From CAVSJA01 sp963728145 (GTDB lineage Bacteria > Bacteroidota > Bacteroidia > Chitinophagales > Chitinophagaceae): a stretch of 64,000 nt of DNA. Position numbers and translations under genes: made by a program. This document shows positions 1 through 9,578 of the stretch, piece after piece (position 1 is the first letter of the stretch; each line of letters opens with the position of its first letter). The stretch spans positions 930,001 to 994,000 of the forward strand of contig CAVSJA010000006.1 in the NCBI GenBank assembly GCA_963728145.1. The letters run 5' to 3'. The notes below the pieces were generated by a model, which saw only the letters and a list, made by a program, of their open reading frames with translations, searched no databases and had not been told where the DNA came from.

Positions 1-1162
1 CTGGAATTCACTTACTCCCTATGCTGAAGCAGGGCTTATGTTTAATCCAGGCTCGGCCTTTGATGTACTTTCCGGTTATTATTACAATCCGGAGCTGGCA
101 CTTTATATGGACAACGCATTTTTTGGTGGAGCTGTGCCAGCATTGACGCCATTGCGCGTTCAGAAAAATTCGTTGGGTTCGTTTGGATTTGGGAATACGC
201 AAAACGGATTATTCCCACTGAAAGGCACAGCCGCAGTAGCCGGAACGGCACTTGATGATGCCATCGCGGGTACTTTATTACTTCCTGGCCCAAACAAACC
301 CAGATCAGTAGATCTTTGGCCGATCTTTCATACCGGTGTACCGAATTTAAGACCGTATCAACTTGCTACCGGTAAAAATGGAGATCCATTGGCTGCGGGA
401 AAACCATTTATTAATAATTTCCTTCCCAATGGTGGAGATATGCTTCGATTGAATATGGCAGTGCCGCCAACTCCAAGGAATGATCCAAAATTCAGTTCAT
501 TAGGATTAGTACAGGCAGCGGTGTTGGGACTTACAGATCCAGCCTATAATGGTTCGACTGCTTTACAATTCATTCCTAATATGGATGGCTTCCCAAATGG
601 CCGTAGATTGGAGGACGATGTAACCCGGATTGAACTACAGGCAGTAAGTGGAATCGTACTTGCTGCTATTGGTTTATTCTACGATGATTTTACACCAGGC
701 GGAAATCCGGTTACACCTCAATTGCTGAATGTACTCAACTATACTACAGGAGTTGAGAAGAATGACACGGCATTTGAAAGCTCATTCCCCTATGTGCAGC
801 AACCCTGGCCCGGAAGCTGTGATTGCGCCGGGAAAGAGATCAATTATACACAACCGCCTATTCTCGCTCCAACGAATAATCTGAACATTGCCCCACCAGA
901 ATTATTTGTAACGGCCGGACCTAATCCATTCGCTAACGGTACAACCTTGCGTTACGTTCTAACAGAAAGGACACAGGTGAGTATCGAGATCTATAATTCA
1001 CAGGGCAACCTGATTCAGGTTTTAGTGAATCAACAACAGGCACCTGGCATTTATACTGTTAACTGGAACGCCGCCAATCTTGCCAATGGAACATATTTAA
1101 TACATGCCGTAAAGAATGGAGTTGTTAAACAGAGCATCAAAGTGGTAAAAGGAGGGAATTGA
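1..1162 (+). CDS. DUF4331 family secreted protein with T9SS sorting domain (5' partial)
   Basis: The reading frame is open from base 2 of the window, so the start lies upstream and about 386 residues are visible. The segment PNMDGFPNGRRLEDDV and the following IELQAVSG are hallmarks of the DUF4331 family. The last ~80 residues (FVTAGPNPFANGTTLRY to KQSIKVVKG) match the type A C-terminal sorting domain used by the type IX secretion system, so the protein is probably exported and surface-attached or released. Its biochemical role is unknown. It is followed by a TPR protein and a HupE/UreJ-like membrane protein on the same strand, which suggests a functional set. A strong hairpin lies just after the stop. 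Family call is fairly sure; function is not. Confidence 0.85.
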   Translation, partial: WNSLTPYAEAGLMFNPGSAFDVLSGYYYNPELALYMDNAFFGGAVPALTPLRVQKNSLGSFGFGNTQNGLFPLKGTAAVAGTALDDAIAGTLLLPGPNKPRSVDLWPIFHTGVPNLRPYQLATGKNGDPLAAGKPFINNFLPNGGDMLRLNMAVPPTPRNDPKFSSLGLVQAAVLGLTDPAYNGSTALQFIPNMDGFPNGRRLEDDVTRIELQAVSGIVLAAIGLFYDDFTPGGNPVTPQLLNVLNYTTGVEKNDTAFESSFPYVQQPWPGSCDCAGKEINYTQPPILAPTNNLNIAPPELFVTAGPNPFANGTTLRYVLTERTQVSIEIYNSQGNLIQVLVNQQQAPGIYTVNWNAANLANGTYLIHAVKNGVVKQSIKVVKGGN

Positions 1163-1186
1163 TCAAACTGACCTCTAGTGATTATT

Positions 1187-1260
1187 ATTGATTATTAATA
1201 TTGATGATCCTCGCCCACTGACATCAGTCGGGCGAGGATCATCAATAATTAATAATCAAT
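1187..1260. repeat. AT-rich cruciform-like inverted repeat with GC core
   Basis: Arms at 1187-1216 and 1230-1260 are complementary apart from one extra A. The outer part is ATTGATTATTAAT-like and the inner part is GATCCTCGCCC. The 13-base loop can itself pair (ACTGA/TCAGT). It lies 24 bases after the DUF4331 stop and can act as a terminator-like hairpin. Its outer arm resembles the repeats at 21484-21574 and 61516-61593. Confidence 0.75.
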
Positions 1261-1283
1261 TTTTGGTTTCAAACTTTTAAAAA

Positions 1284-2525
1284 ATGAAAAAGAGAATTAT
1301 TTACCCATCATTGATTGGAGTTTTTGTTTTAAGTGTGGGTTTTATCCTGGTGAAGTATCAGTATTCAAAAGCTGATAATGAAAAAAAGATTTACAGTCTC
1401 CTTGACAGGAAAGGGCCTTCTGCAAAAACGGTTGAATGGATTGGTATGAGGAACCAGTCCGAGGCGTTAACACAGCAATTGAATAAAGACCCCGAGAATA
1501 CTAAAGCATTGATCGGTTTGGCAGGATTGTTTATCCAGGAAGCGCGGATGTCGGGTAATTTCGGCTACTATGATAATGCGGCGATGAGTTATGTAAACCG
1601 GGTATTGGTGAAAGATCCATCAAATTTTGAGGCACTTACTTATAAAGCGTTAGTACAACTATCGCAGCACCATTTTTCCGAGGCACTAGTGACAGGAGAA
1701 GCTGCACGTCAGCTTTATCCGCATAGTGCATTTGTTTACGGAATACTGGTTGATGCAAACGTTGAATTGGGAAATTATCCGGCAGCAGTAGAAAATTCTG
1801 ACAAAATGGTTGGCATTCGTCCGGATATCCGATCTTATTCACGCATTTCCTACCTCCGGGAGATTCATGGAGATTTTCCGGGAGCTATAGAAGCAATGAA
1901 GCTTGCAGTTGAAGCAGGGGTGCCTGGCCAGGAATCCACAGAATGGTGCCGGATACAGTTAGGCAGATTATATGAGTTAACCGGAGACCTGAAATCCGCA
2001 GAAATGCATTATACCATATCGCTTGATGAAAGACCGCTCTATGCCTATGCGCTTGCGGGATTGGGAAGAATTGCTGCTGCGAAAAAAGAACTTACCAAAG
2101 CGGAAGCATTATACAAACAGGCCTATGAAATAATTCCGGACTACGGTTTTAGGGAAGAGCAGGCCGAAATGTATATTCAATCCAATGAACCAGGCAAAGC
2201 TAAACAACTGGCGAACGACATCATCAAAGATATTAACCAGCGAAAGCGTGAGGAAATGAATACCGACAGCTCAGGACATTATTCGGATAAAGAAATGGCG
2301 GCGATATATTTACTTACTGACGATTATAGTAACGCTCTCAGTCATGCGCTTTTGGAATACAATCGCAGGCCAGGAAATATCGAGTTGAATGAATTGTTGG
2401 CTTGGATCTATTTTAAATCAGGCGAGATTGAAAAAGCTAAATCTTATTTAAAAGAAGCAATGAAGACGAATAGTAAGAACCCAAGATTATTAAGCAGAGC
2501 GGTCTTGATAAATAATAAACAATGA
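1284..2525 (+). CDS. TPR-repeat membrane-anchored protein
   Basis: A 413-residue protein with an N-terminal hydrophobic segment (residues about 5-24, IIYPSLIGVFVLSVGFILVK) that looks like an uncleaved anchor, then helical repeats of TPR type. Recognisable repeats include NPGKAKQLAN-like, YYDNAAMSYVNRVLVKDPSN, GDLKSAEMHYTISLDERP and GEIEKAKSYLKEAMKTNSKNP. TPR arrays bind peptides or partner proteins. The stop overlaps the start of the next gene (ATGA), so the two are translationally coupled. Position after a T9SS cargo and before a HupE-like protein suggests a scaffold role for that set, which is inference. Confidence 0.8.
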   Translation: MKKRIIYPSLIGVFVLSVGFILVKYQYSKADNEKKIYSLLDRKGPSAKTVEWIGMRNQSEALTQQLNKDPENTKALIGLAGLFIQEARMSGNFGYYDNAAMSYVNRVLVKDPSNFEALTYKALVQLSQHHFSEALVTGEAARQLYPHSAFVYGILVDANVELGNYPAAVENSDKMVGIRPDIRSYSRISYLREIHGDFPGAIEAMKLAVEAGVPGQESTEWCRIQLGRLYELTGDLKSAEMHYTISLDERPLYAYALAGLGRIAAAKKELTKAEALYKQAYEIIPDYGFREEQAEMYIQSNEPGKAKQLANDIIKDINQRKREEMNTDSSGHYSDKEMAAIYLLTDDYSNALSHALLEYNRRPGNIELNELLAWIYFKSGEIEKAKSYLKEAMKTNSKNPRLLSRAVLINNKQ

Positions 2526-3172
2526 AAAGAAATCTAGGCTTAACGATTTCTTTCTTACTACTTTTTCTTTCACTGTCGGCGCATACCATCAATTACCAAA
2601 TGGAGAAAGCTCCGACTGATGAAGTTTTCTTATATTATTTAAGCCTGGGTTTTCGGCATATAATTCCGGAAGGATTCGATCATATCCTTTTTGTAATCGG
2701 ACTTTGTTTATTGAATGCCCGAATAAGCACGATCATCTGGCAAGCAACAGCCTTCACGGTAGCGCATTCAATTACCCTGTTTCTTAGCATGAAGAATATT
2801 GTTGTTCTTCCATCCGATATTGTTGAGCCTGTTATTGCACTCTCTATTTTATTTGTAGCCGTAGAGAACATTATTCTTAACGAACTTAAGCCCTGGCGTA
2901 TTCTTATTGTATTCTTTTTTGGATTGATCCACGGCCTGGGATTCGCGAGCTCACTCAACGAAATTGGACTTCCCCGGAATAGTTTTCTTTTGTCAATTTT
3001 TTCCTTCAATGTAGGAGTTGAACTCGGCCAGCTCACCATTATTCTTGCTTTCTATTTTCTGGCCATACGATCGTTTGGCAATAAGAGCTGGTATAAGAAA
3101 TACGTCACTTATCCCTTGTCGGCACTGATCATTTTCATCTCAGCTTACTGGTTTATCGAACGCCTTCTCTAA
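2522..3172 (+). CDS. HupE/UreJ-like multi-pass membrane protein
   Basis: A 216-residue protein with a signal-like N-terminus and about six membrane segments. The motif GFRHIIPEGFDHILFVIGL, the segment TVAHSITLFLS and FGLIHGLGFASSL carry the conserved histidines and glycines of the HupE/UreJ_2 family, which in other systems is linked to nickel or other metal handling. It starts inside the stop of the TPR gene (ATGA overlap). No hydrogenase or urease genes are nearby, so the metal role is not supported by context. In this cluster a membrane partner for the TPR and DUF4331 proteins is possible. Confidence 0.75.
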   Translation: MKRNLGLTISFLLLFLSLSAHTINYQMEKAPTDEVFLYYLSLGFRHIIPEGFDHILFVIGLCLLNARISTIIWQATAFTVAHSITLFLSMKNIVVLPSDIVEPVIALSILFVAVENIILNELKPWRILIVFFFGLIHGLGFASSLNEIGLPRNSFLLSIFSFNVGVELGQLTIILAFYFLAIRSFGNKSWYKKYVTYPLSALIIFISAYWFIERLL

Positions 3173-3185
3173 TCGCAGCTCCCGA

Positions 3186-3304
3186 GAAAGGTGAGTCACC
3201 CTTGTTTAGTTGGGGACTGGTGTTTTCACCATTTTGAATGTTGTTTTCACCACTTAAAAACCGTCTTTTTCGGAAAATTTCCAAACAAGGGTGACTCACC
3301 TTTC
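3186..3304. repeat. 22-bp perfect inverted repeat with 75-base spacer
   Basis: Arms 3186-3207 and 3283-3304 are perfect reverse complements over 22 bases. The core GGTGAGTCACC is itself nearly palindromic. The spacer holds further GGTG..CACC-type pairs (GGTGTTTTCACC). It lies 14 bases after the HupE-like gene and 26 bases before rhaT. It could be a terminator, a MITE or REP-type element, or an operator for the rhamnose operon; sequence alone does not decide. Confidence 0.7.
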
Positions 3305-3330
3305 TTTATATTTATCAATCAATTTTTTCT

Positions 3331-4392
3331 ATGCAAGTTATCCTCGGCGTTATTTATCACTTCATTGGTGGTTTTGCATCCGGCAGTTTTTACATGCCTT
3401 ATAAAAAAGTGAGGAAATGGCATTGGGAGAGTTTTTGGATCATCGGCGGCATCTTTTCCTGGATCTTCGTTCCACCCCTCGCAGCCTGGCTCACCGTTCC
3501 GGGCTTTGCGGATATAATCAAAGAATGCCCTGAATCAACCATCAAATACACTTTCTTATTCGGGATCCTCTGGGGATTCGGTGGGTTGACGTATGGACTG
3601 GGCGTCCGGTACCTCGGAATGTCACTTGGCAATTCCGTTGTACTCGGCTTTTGTTCGGCTTTTGGCGCACTGGTCCCTTCCATATATTACAATTTCTACC
3701 CGGCTGAGGGGAAAGTGACCTTCAACGACTTGCTCAGTACAGGTTGGGGCAGGATTGTTCTGGCCGGTGTTGTATTATGTTTGTTGGGAATCTATATCTG
3801 TGGTCGTGCGGGCATGATGAAAGAAAAGGAATTGTCCGCTGAGTTAAAGAAGAAATCAGTCGCTGAGTTTAATCTTACAAAAGGATTGATCGTTGCGATT
3901 TTTTCCGGCATCATGAGTGCCTGTTTTAATTTTGGTATCGAAGCCGGAAAGCCAATGGCCGAGGAAGCGGTCAAACAGGGTTTCAATCCGCTATTTCAAA
4001 ACAATGTAACCTATGTGGTCTTGCTTTGGGGCGGATTCCTGACCAATTTTATCTGGTGCATGTACTTGAATGCACGCAACCGGTCCTTTAAAGATTATAC
4101 CAATAAACTCACGCCGCTGGGAAAGAACTATATGTTTTCTGCATTGGCAGGAACAACATGGTTCCTTCAATTCTTTTTCTATGGAATGGGCGAAAGTAAA
4201 TTAGGCAATGGAGCAAGCAGTTGGATCCTGCACATGGCGTTTATCATTCTCGTTGCGAATATGTGGGGAGTCGTATTGAAAGAATGGAGTGGCGTTAGCA
4301 GAAAAACCAAAACGACGATCACCATAGGAATAACAACGATCATATTGTCGGTGATCGTTGTTGGATATGGAAATGCATTGCATAGCGGTTAA
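3331..4392 (+). CDS. rhaT: L-rhamnose/proton symporter RhaT
   Basis: A 353-residue multi-pass inner-membrane protein with about ten hydrophobic segments, close in length to the E. coli transporter (about 344). The N-terminus (GVIYHFIGGFASGSFYMPYK, then WHWESFWIIGG) and the block GLTYGLGVRYLGMSLGNS are typical of RhaT. It imports L-rhamnose with protons and opens the rhamnose operon; all following genes to 16.0 kb run the same way with short gaps. The ATG at 3331 is preceded by the large inverted repeat. Confident call. Confidence 0.93.
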   Translation: MQVILGVIYHFIGGFASGSFYMPYKKVRKWHWESFWIIGGIFSWIFVPPLAAWLTVPGFADIIKECPESTIKYTFLFGILWGFGGLTYGLGVRYLGMSLGNSVVLGFCSAFGALVPSIYYNFYPAEGKVTFNDLLSTGWGRIVLAGVVLCLLGIYICGRAGMMKEKELSAELKKKSVAEFNLTKGLIVAIFSGIMSACFNFGIEAGKPMAEEAVKQGFNPLFQNNVTYVVLLWGGFLTNFIWCMYLNARNRSFKDYTNKLTPLGKNYMFSALAGTTWFLQFFFYGMGESKLGNGASSWILHMAFIILVANMWGVVLKEWSGVSRKTKTTITIGITTIILSVIVVGYGNALHSG

Positions 4393-4407
4393 CTTCAATT
4401 TTAATAT

Positions 4408-6542
4408 ATGGCGGCAATAGGGACGTTAAGTTTCAAGCACGTCAGTTATCTGTGGGATGAAGCAAAAGCTGCACAATTTGCGGGCGATGAAGTTGCCTTG
4501 CTTGTCTATCGGTCAAATCTTTTAGGCGCTGACCTTCGACTGACGAATTATGGAGGAGGGAATACGTCCTGTAAGCTGATGGCAAAAGATCCGCTGACGG
4601 ACTGTACCGACACCAGTGATGTGGGTAAAAGGATCAGGTGGTGATCTCGGCACTTTAAAAAAAAGTGGACTTGCCGCTCTCTATTTGGATCGATTGAATG
4701 ACCTGAAAAAAGTCTATCGTGGACTTAATCATGAAGATGAAATGGTTGAACTCTTCAATCATTGTATCTATGATCTGAATTCAAAAGCTCCTTCCATAGA
4801 TACAGCGCTGCATGCATTCTTACCATTTAAACATATTGATCACCTACATCCAGATGCTGCGATTGCAATAGCCGCATCAAAGGATGGGCAAGAGTTCACG
4901 CAGGAATTATTTAATGGAACGATAGGATGGGTAGAATGGCAAAGACCGGGTTTTGATCTCGGATTGAAACTGGAGCAATGCGTAAAAGAAAATCCGGGAA
5001 TAAAAGGTATCATGTTGGGCTCACACGGATTATTCACCTGGGGTGATACGGCATATGAGAGTTATATAAATACGCTTGAAGTAATTGAACGATGTTCTGA
5101 ATTCATTCAAAAAAATATTGGGAAGAAAAAAGTCTTCGGTGGACAAAAAATTCAATCGCTCTCTAAAACAGAAAGACTAAAGCAAGCCTCATCCCTGGCT
5201 CCTGTATTGCGTGGATTGTGTTCTTCCAGTCAACAGATCGTTGGAGGAATGATCGGGCATTTTACAGATGATGAACGCGTGTTGGAGTTTATCAATTCAA
5301 ACAATCTTGATAAACTTGCTCCGATGGGCACAAGCTGCCCTGATCATTTTCTTCGAACCAAGATCAGCCCATTGGTTTTAAAACTGAATCCAAACGAAGA
5401 TCTCTCAGATCCAAAAGCAATTAGGGATAAGCTGAATAACCAGTTTGAAGAGTATCGCGGGATGTACAGGGATTATTATGAAAAGCATAAACATCGCGAT
5501 AGCCCGGCAATGCGTGATCCAAATCCCGTCGTTATACTTTACCCGGGTGTTGGCATGTTCAGTTTTGCTAAAGACAAGCAAACGGCAAGAGTTGCGGCCG
5601 AGTTTTATATTAATGCGATCAATGTGATGAAAGGCGCTGAAGCAATTTCATCATACACTTCATTACCGAGACAGGAAGCTTTTAATATAGAATACTGGTT
5701 GCTGGAGGAAGCAAAGCTGCAACGAATGCCGGCACCAAAGTCGCTGGCTGGTCGTATCGCATTAATAACAGGTAGTGCTGGCGGAATCGGAAAGGCCATT
5801 GCGAAAAAATTTGCAGAACAAGGTGCTTGCCTGATCATAAACGATAATGATAAAGAGCGATTGGAAACCGCGAAAGAGGAATTTGCGCAAGCAATTTAAC
5901 AAGGATTCATTTACTTCTGGTATCCTCGATGTTACTGATACAAAAACGATCAGGGACCTTCTTGATCATGCGGCTTTATATTTTGGCGGACTTGATATTG
6001 TTGTCAATTGTGCGGGACTTTCTATTTCAAAACCAATCGAAGAACACACGGAAAAGGATTGGGATCTTTTATATGACGTATTGGTTAAAGGCCAGTTTGC
6101 AGTGACACAAGCTGTGGTTGAAGTAATGCGCAAACAGGATCGTGGAGGAGATATAATAAATATTGTAAGCAAGAATGCCCTTGTATCTGGCCCGAATAAT
6201 GCCGGTTATGGTTCAGCAAAGGCGGCGCAGCTTCATTTAAGCAGGTTAAATGCCGCTGAATTGGGAAAGGATAAGATCAGGGTGAATGTAGTGAATCCGG
6301 ATGCGGTTATTGCAGACAGTAAGATCTGGCAGGGCGCCTGGGCAGAGGGAAGAGCAAAAGCTTACGGTGTTAAAGTCGAAGACCTTCCTGCTTATTATGC
6401 GCAAAGAACTTTATTGAACGAAATAATTCTCCCAGAAGATATTGCCAATGCTTGTTTCGCACTTGTAAGTGGTTTGCTCAATAAATCAACGGGAAATATT
6501 TTGAATGTGGACGGTGGAGTGGCAATGGCGTTTCCACGATAG
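4408..6542 (+). pseudogene. rhaEW: Bifunctional rhamnulose-1-phosphate aldolase/short-chain dehydrogenase, two +1 frameshifts
   Basis: Three overlapping reading frames together encode one protein of the RhaEW type. An N-terminal class II aldolase domain (FKHVSYLWDEAKAAQ, LRLTNYGGGNTSCK, WVKGSGGDLGTLKKSG) splits rhamnulose-1-phosphate into DHAP and lactaldehyde. A C-terminal short-chain dehydrogenase (TGSAGGIGKAIA nucleotide-binding motif; catalytic YGSAK) then oxidises lactaldehyde. Breaks lie at about 4615 and 5886-5891. Each is repaired by removing one base, giving 2133 bases and 710 residues, the normal family length. All motifs are intact. This fits recent insertion or sequencing error better than decay, so the gene may be functional. 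It sits 15 bases after rhaT. Confidence 0.88.
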
Positions 6543-6572
6543 GAACCTATATCAATTCAATAATCACACAAA

Positions 6573-6887
6573 ATGGAAAGAGTCGCTTTTAAGATGAAGC
6601 TGTTTCCCGGCAAGACTGCAATTTATAAGCAAAGGCACGATGAACTATGGCCGGAATTGAAAGATCTACTAAAAGAAACCGGTATTTATGATTATTCTAT
6701 CTTTCTTGATGAAGAAACAGGTTACCTTTTCGGTGTAATGAAAATTGAGACGCCGGAATTATTAAAAGAGTTACCTGATAAACCAGTGATGAAAAAATGG
6801 TGGGCTTCATTGGTAGGGATGATGGATACGAATCCTGATAATTCTCCAGTGAGCATTTCATTAAAAGAAGTATTTTACCTCGCTTAA
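6573..6887 (+). CDS. rhaM: L-rhamnose mutarotase RhaM
   Basis: A 104-residue cytoplasmic protein that interconverts alpha- and beta-L-rhamnose to feed the isomerase. Length and sequence match the RhaM family. His22 (QRHDELWPEL) sits exactly where the catalytic histidine of E. coli RhaM is, with Tyr41 and the tandem Trp76-Trp77 (MKKWWASL) lining the active site. It lies 30 bases after the aldolase/dehydrogenase gene and 9 bases before rhaI, clearly in the operon. Confidence 0.95.
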   Translation: MERVAFKMKLFPGKTAIYKQRHDELWPELKDLLKETGIYDYSIFLDEETGYLFGVMKIETPELLKELPDKPVMKKWWASLVGMMDTNPDNSPVSISLKEVFYLA

Positions 6888-6896
6888 CAGAATTGT

Positions 6897-8175
6897 ATGC
6901 GCATTGAAAAATACCAGTTGGAGGAATTCAATAGTGGCTTGATTAAAGATCATCAGCGTCGTTTGAGCTTTATCAACGAGCGAAATACCGAATGCGGAAA
7001 AAATTATCAAACAATTGGTGGAATTCCAGGTTGCCATTCCAAGCTGGGCATTGGGAACTGGAGGAACGAGATTTGCCAGATTCAGTGGAGGAGGCGAACC
7101 ACGCAACCTTGAAGAAAAGATTGAAGATGTAGGGTTGCTTCATGCGCTTAATCGTTCAAGTGGTGCAATCTCATTGCATATTCCCTGGGATATTCCGAAA
7201 GATGCCAAGTCGGTCCGCGCACATGCTGCACAATTAGGCTTGCGTTTCGATGCAATGAATTCAAATACCTTCCAGGATCAACCCGACCAGGAACTTAGTT
7301 ATAAGTTCGGTTCCCTGCAACATGTCGATAAGAAAGTAAGAAGACAGGCAATTGATCACAATCTCGAAGTAATTAAACACGGAATTGACCTTGGTTCAAA
7401 CTCTTTGACCGTATGGCTTTCGGATGGATCCTGTTTTCCCGGCCAATTAAATTTTCGCAAAGCATTTCAAAATGTATTGGAAGGATTGAAGGAAATCTAT
7501 GCTGCATGTCCTAAGGACTGGAAACTTTTTGTCGAATACAAAGCTTACGAACCAAATTTTTATTCAACAACCGTAGGGGATTGGGGCCAATCCTATCTCT
7601 ATGCTTCAAAATTGGGGGATCGGGCGTACACATTAGTCGATCTCGGGCATCATCTTCCTAATGCGAATATTGAACAGATCGTTGCATTGTTATTAATGGA
7701 AGGAAAACTGGGCGGTTTCCATTTTAATGATTCGAAATACGGTGACGATGATCTTACTGTTGGAAGCATTAAACCTTATCAGTTGTTCTTGATTTTCAAT
7801 GAACTGGTAGATGGAATGAATGCTGCAGGATTGGATCATTCCACCGGACTTGCCTGGATGATCGATGCATCTCATAATGTAAAGGATCCACTTGAGGACT
7901 TGCTTCAATCCGTTGAAGCAATACTATTGTCATATGCTCAGGCCTTATTCATCGATCGGCAGGGATTAGCCGAAGCTCAACAACAAAATGATACGGTACG
8001 AAGCCAGGAAATACTGCAACATGCTTTCAGAACAGATTTGAGACCGCTTCTGGCCGAGGCAAGACTGCGTTCTGGCGGCGGAGCCCTGGATACAATTGCA
8101 TTCTTTAGAAAGAATAAAGTACGCGATAAGTTAATTAAGGAAAGAGGGAAACAAACTGTTGCTACGGGTTTATAA
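6897..8175 (+). CDS. rhaI: L-rhamnose isomerase (sugar isomerase family), one +1 frameshift near the N-terminus
   Basis: The main frame runs to 8175 and encodes the TIM-barrel isomerase (FQVAIPSWALGTGGTRF, SSGAISLHIPWDIP, YKAYEPNFYSTTVGDWGQS, GGFHFNDSKYGDDDL) that converts L-rhamnose to L-rhamnulose. Its normal N-terminus (MRIEKYQLEEFN, then LIKDHQRRL) is in another frame starting at 6897. Removing one base near 6990 joins the two and gives 425 residues, the usual length. Without repair, translation would have to begin at a TTG or GTG near 7015 and lose about 40 residues. This is the third extra-base frameshift in this operon. Confidence 0.88.
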
Positions 8176-8215
8176 AGATCAATTCCTTAACTTATAGGTT
8201 CCCAGATTGCTTGAC

Positions 8216-9568
8216 ATGACTCATCAGGAAACAATTCTGATATTTGATATAGGGAAGACGAATAAGAAACTATTTGTCTTCAACGGTCAGTATGAAATTG
8301 TTCATCAGCAGGAAACGAGAATCGAAGAGATCAAAGATGAAGATGGATATCCGTGCGAGGATCTGCAATTATTAACAGATTGGATCGGAAATTCTTTCAG
8401 CGAAATAAGTAAGAAGTTTTCTATTGCCGCATTGAATTTTTCTGCCTATGGGGCAAGTTTTGTCAATATTGGACATGATGGAAAACCTGCGACACCGCTT
8501 TACAATTATTTAAAACCATTCCCTGAAGAACTACACGATGAATTTTACAGGCAATATGGGGGTGAAGAAAAATTCTCGGTTGAAACTGCTTCTCCTGATC
8601 TGGGCAATTTAAATTCAGGTCTTCAACTTTATAGAATCAAGAAACAAAAATCCGAAACCTTTCAGAAGATTAAATACTCTTTACATCTTCCACAATACTT
8701 AGGTTGGCTATTCACAGATAAAGTATATTCAGATATTACCAGTATTGGTTGTCATACCGCATTATGGAATTTTGGATCGAATCAGTATCATCAATGGGTA
8801 AATGATGAAGGGATTATCGGAAAGCTTGCGCCTTTGTTTCCTTCCGACAAATCAATTAATAATAATGGGATCAAAACGGGAGTAGGATTGCATGATAGCT
8901 CGGCAGCGCTGATTCCCTATCTTTCCTCCATTGCCGTTCCATTTGTATTGATCTCGACCGGAACCTGGTGCATTAGTTTGAACCCCTTTAATCAAACTAA
9001 GCTTACAGCAGAAGAATTAAGTGCAGATTGTCTTTGTTATCTTGATTACAAAGGAAAGTCAGTAAAGGCTTCTCGTTTATTTGCAGGTTATGGGCACGAA
9101 GATGCAGTTAAGGTCATTGCCGATCATTTTCAGCTTGATCCGAATTTTTACAAACAAATCCGCTTTGATAAGGAAATTTCAAATAAATTGAAATCAAAGG
9201 GAAATTCGGACTTCTCCTTATTCAATGGATCGGGTCTATCAGAATTTTCAAATTATTTGGAAGCGTATTACGTGCACATGTCCGGATTGATTCGCCGGCA
9301 GGTTGAGTCGACAAATCTTGTATTGCATGGGTCAATGATCGGGGATATATTCGTGGATGGAGGATTTAGTAAGAATTCAATTTATATGAATCTATTAGCT
9401 GAGGCTTTTCCTGAAAAGAAAGTTTGGGCTGCTACAGTAGCTCAAAGCACCGCTTTAGGTGCGGCCCTGGCGATCCATACGGAATGGAACAAAAATAAAA
9501 TACCATCGAAACTAATTGAGAAGGCATTGTACGAACCTGAAAAAGAAAATCTAAAAACCATAAGATAA
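8216..9568 (+). CDS. FGGY-family sugar kinase, probable L-rhamnulokinase
   Basis: A 450-residue kinase of the FGGY family with the N-terminal phosphate-binding motif (DIGKTNKKLFVF), the ATP-site motif STGTWCISLNP, DGGFSKN and the C-terminal STALGAALA. Family members of this subgroup sit beside rhaI and the fused aldolase in Bacteroidota, so phosphorylation of L-rhamnulose to rhamnulose-1-phosphate is the likely reaction. The ATG at 8216 (MTHQETILIFDIG) is preferred over an upstream TTG at 8207 because it places the first beta strand at the usual distance. It is 11 bases before the rhamnosidase. Confidence 0.87.
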   Translation: MTHQETILIFDIGKTNKKLFVFNGQYEIVHQQETRIEEIKDEDGYPCEDLQLLTDWIGNSFSEISKKFSIAALNFSAYGASFVNIGHDGKPATPLYNYLKPFPEELHDEFYRQYGGEEKFSVETASPDLGNLNSGLQLYRIKKQKSETFQKIKYSLHLPQYLGWLFTDKVYSDITSIGCHTALWNFGSNQYHQWVNDEGIIGKLAPLFPSDKSINNNGIKTGVGLHDSSAALIPYLSSIAVPFVLISTGTWCISLNPFNQTKLTAEELSADCLCYLDYKGKSVKASRLFAGYGHEDAVKVIADHFQLDPNFYKQIRFDKEISNKLKSKGNSDFSLFNGSGLSEFSNYLEAYYVHMSGLIRRQVESTNLVLHGSMIGDIFVDGGFSKNSIYMNLLAEAFPEKKVWAATVAQSTALGAALAIHTEWNKNKIPSKLIEKALYEPEKENLKTIR

Positions 9569-9578
9569 TCCTTGAATC

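Noticed and set aside
3191..3412. Short plus-strand frame over the inverted repeat
   Set aside because: It is made of the repeat and the rhaT leader in the wrong frame.
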